DNA of 64,000 nucleotides. Origin: Larix kaempferi. Its lineage: Eukaryota > Streptophyta > Pinopsida > Pinales > Pinaceae. The position numbers were made by a program, and so were the translations under genes. Position 1 is the first letter of the stretch; each line of letters starts with the position of its first letter. Shown here in pieces: positions 58,731 through 64,000 of this stretch. Under the pieces are notes generated by a model that did not search any database, had not been told where the DNA came from, and was given only the letters and a program-made list of their open reading frames with translations. The stretch covers positions 930,001-994,000 of the forward strand of contig BSBM01001445.1 in NCBI GenBank assembly GCA_027924585.1, written 5' to 3'.

Positions 58731-60520
58731 CTTGCTCTCATCAATCCCTTTTTGTTTGGTATAGTTTTACCCATTTTTTCGGGCCGAGCAATCCCTTTTA
58801 CGAAAAAGGCACTTAGGGAGTTTCTGTTAAGCTCTTTTCTAACTCCTAAAACAATGAAAATATTGCTGAGCAACCTTGCTTCCTTTCATGCTCGCTAAAC
58901 GTATCTGAAAGGGTGTCTACATGGTATAAGTTTACCCCTTTTTCGGACCTTGTAGACTAATTAGGAAAAAGGAATACTCTAGTCACATCAGCTAGAAGAG
59001 TTCTCCATTTGCATCATTTTATGCTTTTTCGGGCCTTGGAGACTAACTTACGAAAAAGAACACCAATGGAGTCCACTTACCGCTTTCAGACTCTTTAAAC
59101 ATGAAAGAGACCACGAGCAATCACCATCCTGGGCTCGTAAAAATCCACAGGATGGTACTCACAACCACTGTAGAGTCTTCTTCTCATTTTCAGACTCCTT
59201 AAAAATGAAAGCACCCATGAGCACGAACAGTCTTGGGCTCACAAAATCCACAGGATAGTACCATTTTAGAGCACACTTTTATCCCTTCTTGGAGCTCATT
59301 AAAACTACGAAGAAGAACCCAATGGTGCTTCTCGGTGCCACAACAGATCACGTCTACTCATATGGCAGCTTCCCCATTTTGGTCGCCTTTGTTCAGAGTA
59401 TTCTACAGTATGTCACCCTGAGAATCCCTCGACAGCACCCATCAGCTTGACCCCCCAGAGTCAATACATACCCTTCAGTCCCTAAAAGCTATGATCCCCA
59501 CACCTACAAATTAGTTCCCTACGCTGCCAGGTCAACCATGTCATCATGCTCTGAACAAAGGAATTTTGAGTCTACCCACTCTATGACCCCAGTTACTTCC
59601 CATCCCCACAAGTATGTCAATCCTACCATCAGTACTACCACACTTCAGTTCTACACCTTGTGCTCCTATCAAGGAAACATCATTGCCTTGTTAGTTGTTG
59701 GTCTCCCTCTGTTGACAACACCCAAATTTATTCTAGAGGATAGACCTAGAGGTCCCTGTGTCTTGGACTCATCACCATTTATGATGAGTGCCTACGAATC
59801 ATTTCGAGAAGAGTCCTCAGTGCCTCTCCAAGTGGTTGTTTCTCACATGCTCGACTTCAACACCTTGATCGCATAAGGTATTGGTCCTTTCAGTTATTTG
59901 TTGAAGACCCCGAATACCACCTAACTCTTCCACATTTGAAATTCTACTTATGGAAACAACCAATTACATTTTCCTATAGATATACGGGTTGCACATGGCG
60001 ACAGTATTTAGATGTACCCCAGTTTTATACTCCCTCGAGTATACAGTTACATATACTCCTCAGAGTTGACTCAGAGTCATTGAGTCCCTACAGATGTTGG
60101 ACACCTTCAGATTCACTAGTTCATCAACCCTTCTGAAACCTTGTTCAGAACGGTCGTCACTTTATTCCAGTGTATCAGCTATTGATATCAGTCATGTTAT
60201 GATCATAAGTACATCCCAAAATAGTGTCCCCTTTAGACCATTATGATGTACTAGCATATTTTTTATGTATTATTCAGGTCCCCCTTCTTGGGACTAATTG
60301 TTATGTATAATTCTTGATACAAGCATGGGTATGCCCGCCTCGTCCATTATCAGAGATTATTTCTCATTCATATTGAGGCCATGTAATATTTTTTTTTTTG
60401 CAGCTTCCAAGGGCCGTGGATCCAGTCTCCAACCGGTCTCTTCTCTTCCCCAAACCCAAGGAAAAATACAAAAGAACTATGATGGCTATCGGCCATACGA
60501 TGAGCTCCTTCCCTCACACA
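58731..60520 (+). other. 3' non-coding tail of the gag-only element
   Basis: No gene. The tail shares sequence with the truncated copy (48999-50800, inverted) and with the old fragment at 10480-11430. Frames such as 59538-59876 and 60298-60609 occur in both copies with different wording and no motif, so they are not called. Confidence 0.5.
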
Positions 60521-60533
60521 TCAGGGGGCAATC
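60519..60533 (+). other. Polypurine tract
   Basis: TCAGGGGGCAATC directly before the 3' LTR. The truncated copy carries the same tract before its LTR. Confidence 0.7.
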
Positions 60534-61228
60534 TGTTAACACCCAAAAAGTTCTCACTAGCTCATTTCCTTATTCACATGACCCATTTGTCCACTTTTCC
60601 ACCATTTGAGCCTCTAAAGCCATCAAAAGGTCACCAAAATACCATAATACACCCCCTTTTTCCCCTCAAAATGAATATTTTTCCTCAAAAAGCATAAAAA
60701 AGCCTAAAAAAAAGGTCCAGAATTCCCAAAAATATTAAAAAGGGAATAAAAATATTAAAAATATGCAAAAAAAGAAAAAAGAGGGAAAAGGTACCTAAAC
60801 CATGTTGGTCAATACCATTGGTTTCCTCAAAACCATAATGGTATTCCCCACCACCAAAAAATATAAAAAGGTGGTAGGGGCTCCTCACTTTCCATCCATC
60901 CATCATCCTATCCTCATGCTGTCAAAATCTCTCATGAGACTTTTGGCCATTTTCAGTGTCTTGGAGAAGAGACCTTTGGAGTTTGGAGCTACTCACCTTG
61001 GGAGTTGCTCAACACAAATCCTCACCATTTGAGGTATCTCAATACAAAATACTTATTCTTTTATTTCTTGTTCTTGAATCGTTTAAAAAAAAATTTATTT
61101 GTTATATGCACATGCTAGTTTAGATTTAGATTTAATTTATAATTGTTTTTGCTTTCAATATTGAAACTGCTATCACATTGTTGATAGGTGCCCATTGCAC
61201 AAAGCTTGGTTGAAAAACCAAGCCAACA
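60534..61228 (+). repeat. 3' LTR
   Basis: Partner of 52095-52788, TATA region ATATAAAAAG at 60861-60870. The PMD coding sequence resumes after the CCAGC duplication at 61229-61233. Confidence 0.93.
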
Positions 61229-61985
61229 CCAGCCTAGGATTTCGGCTGGTATGGATATAGAGGATATCCTTGAGATATTTTGCGTTCGAGGGGCCGATGT
61301 GCAGAATAGTGCATTGAGTGTCTCGGATCTGCAAGAGCTGGAGATGCAGGCAGTGGCGCTTGTGTTTTGCGGGTGCTTGGTGCACAGGTGCCCCACCGTT
61401 TTTCAGGGGACAGATGATGATGGTTCATCGTGTCATGACTGGGACCTATTTTTCTTTGGGTTAGATGTTCCTTGCTTGTGTTCGGCGAGAGATGAACAAG
61501 GTGAGGCGTGAGGGAGGAGAGTTTAGTTATTCCTCTTTCGTATGTTGCTTCTTTTTCGAGCGGGTGCCTACCTTGCGGCCACGTGTGCTGGTTCAGGATG
61601 GACTAAGGAGTGAGCTGTGGGTGGTGCGGTGGGGGGAGATGATGCCCCAGGGTGGTGGTGGTATTCGGCGGTTCTTCACGATGGAGATGTACGAGCAGTG
61701 GGAGCATATGCTAGTCGTGATTGACGACTATCTGTACTAGGGTATGGACTTCCGGGGAGACATCGAGATGCCTCACGCTTAGGGATAGGCTTGGGGGTTG
61801 GATGGTACGTCTTGCTTTTGTTGTTCTATTGTATCATGTTTGTATGGTTTGTTTATTTATGATAGCTAGAGATGTTTATATGATATTGACGTATTTCAAT
61901 GTGGGTTATTGCAGATGTGGGTCCGCTGCCACTACCGGATCATCAGGGCCATAGGGGACGGATGGTGGTGGTGGTACCTCCGCCT
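61229..61985 (+). pseudogene. PMD-like gene, 3' part, cut by a second insertion
   Basis: This continues the frame interrupted at 52094: SAGMDIEDILEIFCVRGADV, LQELEMQAVALVFCG, then a frameshift near 61500 and GEFSYSSFVCCFFFERVP, EMYEQWEHMLVVIDDY, a TAG, GMDFRGDIEMPHA. The ERVP, IDDY and GMDFRGD blocks are typical of the PMD C-terminal half. A standard intron follows: ATG|GTACGT at 61805 to TTATTGCAG at 61914. The next exon starts DVGPLPLPDHQGHRG and is cut at 61986 by a minus-strand copia LTR. The gene is dead through two insertions, stops and a frameshift. Confidence 0.65.
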
Positions 61986-62536
61986 TGTTAAGATTTAATA
62001 TGCTAATACAAAAAATAACAGCATTACATTCCATTTGACAATAATAGCATATACAGGATCACTGAAGAAACAACAAGCATAGCATAAACACAAGAGACAC
62101 AAATTTATCTTGGGAAACCCTCATGGGGTAGAAAACCCAGCAAAGCTTCCTCAATATAGATGACCAGCAATATACAAAGATGCAAACCAAATACATGATC
62201 TCCTCCTCCACCATAGCAGACCTCTCCTCCACAAGTGCGCCTCTCTCAAGTGTGTGAGTGTATCAAATGAGGAACATACCTCCTCTATTTATACACTACA
62301 CTGACATGTATTTTACACAAGTACATGTAGGCTCGTATTTAACCATTAGGTTAAATACCCTATTATAACTGACTGGGCCGACCCCCACATGGTGGGTCTA
62401 ATAACCCTAGTTACCACAACCAATTCGGAGGAATAAACATCTCCGGATTCATAGTATAATCACATCGGAGGTATGGAACATCTCCGGAATAAATAATATA
62501 CAAATATAATATTCTTAGAAGTTACAATATTCAACA
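61986..62536 (-). repeat. 3' LTR of the second copia element
   Basis: The plus strand reads TGTTAAGATTTAATATGC at the left and ATATTCAACA at the right. Left flank is CGCCT (61981-61985); the matching right flank is outside the window. Confidence 0.8.
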
Positions 62537-62754
62537 CTCCCCCTTAACGAGAAGGATATTATAACAACATCCGCAGGAGCAACGAGTCATACATCATACA
62601 TGATACATCTATAAATCATTGGAAGCTTTCTCAACATCATCAGTAACTCAACTAGTTACTGGAACATCTTCAATACTGGAACATCAACATCTTCAGTATT
62701 GAGTCTTTATCTTCTGCAGTACTCAAACAACTACAGCAACATCAATATCTGAAT

Positions 62755-63110
62755 CCTCACGATCATCAGCATCGTCATCACACGATCATCAGCATCGTCA
62801 TCACACGATCATCAACATCGTCATCACACGATCATCAGCATCGTCATCATACGAATATCAGCATCATCATCATACGATCAACAGCATCGTCATCACACGA
62901 TCATCAACATCATCATCACACGATCATCAACATCATCATCACACGATCATCAACATCGTCATCAGTATCGTCATCACACGATCATCAGCATCGCCATCAC
63001 ATGATCAACATCGTCATCACACGATCATCAGCATCGACATCACACGATCAACATCGTCATCACACGATCATCAGCATCGATCATCAGCATCGTCATCACA
63101 CGATCATATT
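62755..63110 (-). repeat. 23-bp tandem repeats (ATGATG-rich), copia tail
   Basis: Plus-strand unit ACGATCATCAGCATCGTCAT plus CAC, about 15 imperfect copies with CATCATCAT and CATCGCCAT variants. It lies in the same place relative to the 3' LTR as the array at 21440-21860 of the first copia element. Confidence 0.85.
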
Positions 63111-63289
63111 ACAGGATGATCAATCCTGATCTCTTTAGGACATAGGTCCATGGATGATACAATCCAGATCAAGTTCCAGGATGATCAATCCTTATCTCTT
63201 TAAGACAAGTCTCATGTCTAGGGACGATCTAATCCCAACCACAGTGCCAGTCCTTTTTCATACTGGATGTGACCTAGATCAGATCTAGG

Positions 63290-63805
63290 ATTTACCGCCA
63301 CAGAGCCAGTCCTCTTTCATACTGGATGTGTCACGTCTACAGAGCCATCCCTGTTTCATGATGGATGTATCACATCTACAGAGCCAGCCCTGTTTCATGC
63401 TGGATGTATCACATCTACAGAGCCAGCCCTGTTTCATGCTGGATGTATCACATCTACAGAGCCAGCCCTGTTTCATGCTGGATGTGTCACATCTACAGAG
63501 CCAACCCTGTTTCATGCTGGATGTATCACATCTACAGAGCCAACCCTGTTTCATGCTGGATGTATCACATCTACAGAGCCAACCCTGTTTCATGCTGGAT
63601 GTATCACATCTACAGAGCCATCCCTGTTTCATGCTGGATGTATCATATCTACAGAGCCAGCCCTGTTTCATGCTGGATGTATCATATCTACAGAGCCAGC
63701 CCTGTTTCATGCTGGATGTATCATATCTAGAGAGCCATCCCTGTTTCATGTTGGATGTATCATATCTACAGAGCCAGCCCTATTTCATGCTGGATGTAAC
63801 CTAGA
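63290..63805 (-). repeat. 39-bp tandem repeat array, copia tail
   Basis: About 13 head-to-tail units of 39 bases: CATCTACAGAGCCAGCCCTG then TTTCATGCTGGATGTATCA. Adjacent units differ at a few positions (CCAGCCC, CCAACCC, CCATCCC). Because 39 is a multiple of three, long frames run through it on both strands (154 residues minus, 158 and 121 plus); they are products of the array. There are no unique spacers between units. Confidence 0.95.
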
Positions 63806-63819
63806 ACAATTCTAGGATT

Positions 63820-63996
63820 TGTCATGTACATTTTGAACCGAGGTCTAGGGACGATCCAGTCCTATCATGTACCTTTTGAACCGAAGCTCAGGGACGATCC
63901 AGTCTTATCATGTACCTTTTGAACCGAAGCTCAGGGACGATCCAGTCCTATCATGTACCTTTTGAACCGAAGCTCAGGGACGATCCAGTCCTATTC
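63820..63996 (-). repeat. 43-bp tandem repeats, copia tail
   Basis: About four units of 43 bases: TCATGTACCTTTTGAACCGA then AGCTCAGGGACGATCCAGTCCTA, the first unit diverged. The array runs to the window edge and may be longer. Confidence 0.9.
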
Positions 63997-64000
63997 AATT

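Larger units (their letters stand above)
52095..61228 (+). mobile_element. Full-length gag-only Ty3-like retrotransposon in the PMD gene
   Basis: LTRs of 694 and 695 bases (52095-52788, 60534-61228) with TG..CA ends, flanked by a perfect CCAGC duplication (52090-52094 and 61229-61233). The LTRs differ at roughly 25 positions by eye (3-4%), making it one of the younger insertions here. The internal 7.7 kb has a primer site, a long leader, one gag frame of about 1,080 codons with four stops, and a 2.7-kb non-coding tail with tandem repeats and a polypurine tract. No protease, RT, RNase H or integrase was found. Mobilisation would need a partner element. Confidence 0.93.
61986..64000 (-). mobile_element. 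Second Ty1/copia-type element, 3' end only (runs off the window)
   Basis: On the minus strand a TGTTGAATATTG LTR starts at 62536 and ends TTAACA at 61986 (551 bp), preceded by the purine tract AAGGGGGAG (62537-62546). The LTR shares short blocks and layout with the copia LTRs at 16468 and 22733: GGTTATTAGACC and GGGTCGGCCCAGT phrases, TATAAATAG (62285-62293), and a GTGCACTTGTGGAGGAG-type block. The rest of the window is the internal 3' non-coding region; coding sequence lies further right. It interrupts the PMD gene at 61985. Confidence 0.82.

Noticed and set aside
63285-63804. Long open frames of 154, 158 and 121 residues on both strands
   Set aside because: They exist because a 39-bp repeat unit lacks stops in several frames. 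The same words recur with no start, regulatory context or homology.
63290-63805. CRISPR-like repeat array
   Set aside because: Units are head-to-tail with no unique spacers, and the sequence is plant nuclear DNA.

Overview
The window is repeat-dominated plant nuclear DNA. It carries Ty3- and Ty1/copia-type coding relics, initiator-Met primer sites, TG..CA long terminal repeats (LTRs), old 'gag-only' elements and a plant-mobile-domain (PMD) gene relic. Stop codons in the relics are mostly of the kind made by C-to-T decay (CAG>TAG, CGA>TGA), as expected of old methylated repeats. Low gene density and deep nesting suggest a very large seed-plant genome, probably a gymnosperm; that is inference. 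I see no intact host gene, tRNA, rRNA or CRISPR array.

Layout. 1-5090 (minus): 5' part of a decayed Ty3 element (LTR, primer site, gag, protease, RNase H-like domain, reverse transcriptase), cut by the window edge. 5096-8978 (minus): a decayed coiled-coil reading frame next to that LTR. 8979-12224: non-coding, with degenerate GCGCAAC repeats and an old fragment of the TGTTAACACCC LTR family. 12225-32582: a four-level nest. Outer element X (minus) holds a copia element (plus, 16468-29904, target duplication GTTTG/GTTTT). The copia 3' LTR holds a gag-only element (minus, 22953-29484, duplication GGTTA). One LTR of that element holds a solo LTR (23934-24679, duplication TAAAC).

32583-48281: mostly anonymous DNA with an ATAG microsatellite, an inverted repeat with arms of about 960 bp (33163-35507), a Ty3 integrase fragment between two related repeats (39980-43580), ATT-rich tracts, two unidentified minus-strand reading frames and a group of exon-like blocks (45280-46560).

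48282-61985: a truncated minus-strand member of the TGTTAACACCC family (48282-51110), then a PMD pseudogene. That gene is split by a full-length gag-only Ty3-like element (52095-61228, LTRs of about 695 bp, duplication CCAGC) and cut again at 61986 by a minus-strand copia element running off the right edge. The last 1.4 kb is the copia element's 3' non-coding region, made largely of 23-, 39- and 43-bp tandem repeats.

The elements do not form a pathway. Together they record successive insertions, many by elements that lack pol and would need enzymes supplied by relatives. Homology statements rest on reading motifs by eye and on within-window comparison; no database search was run.
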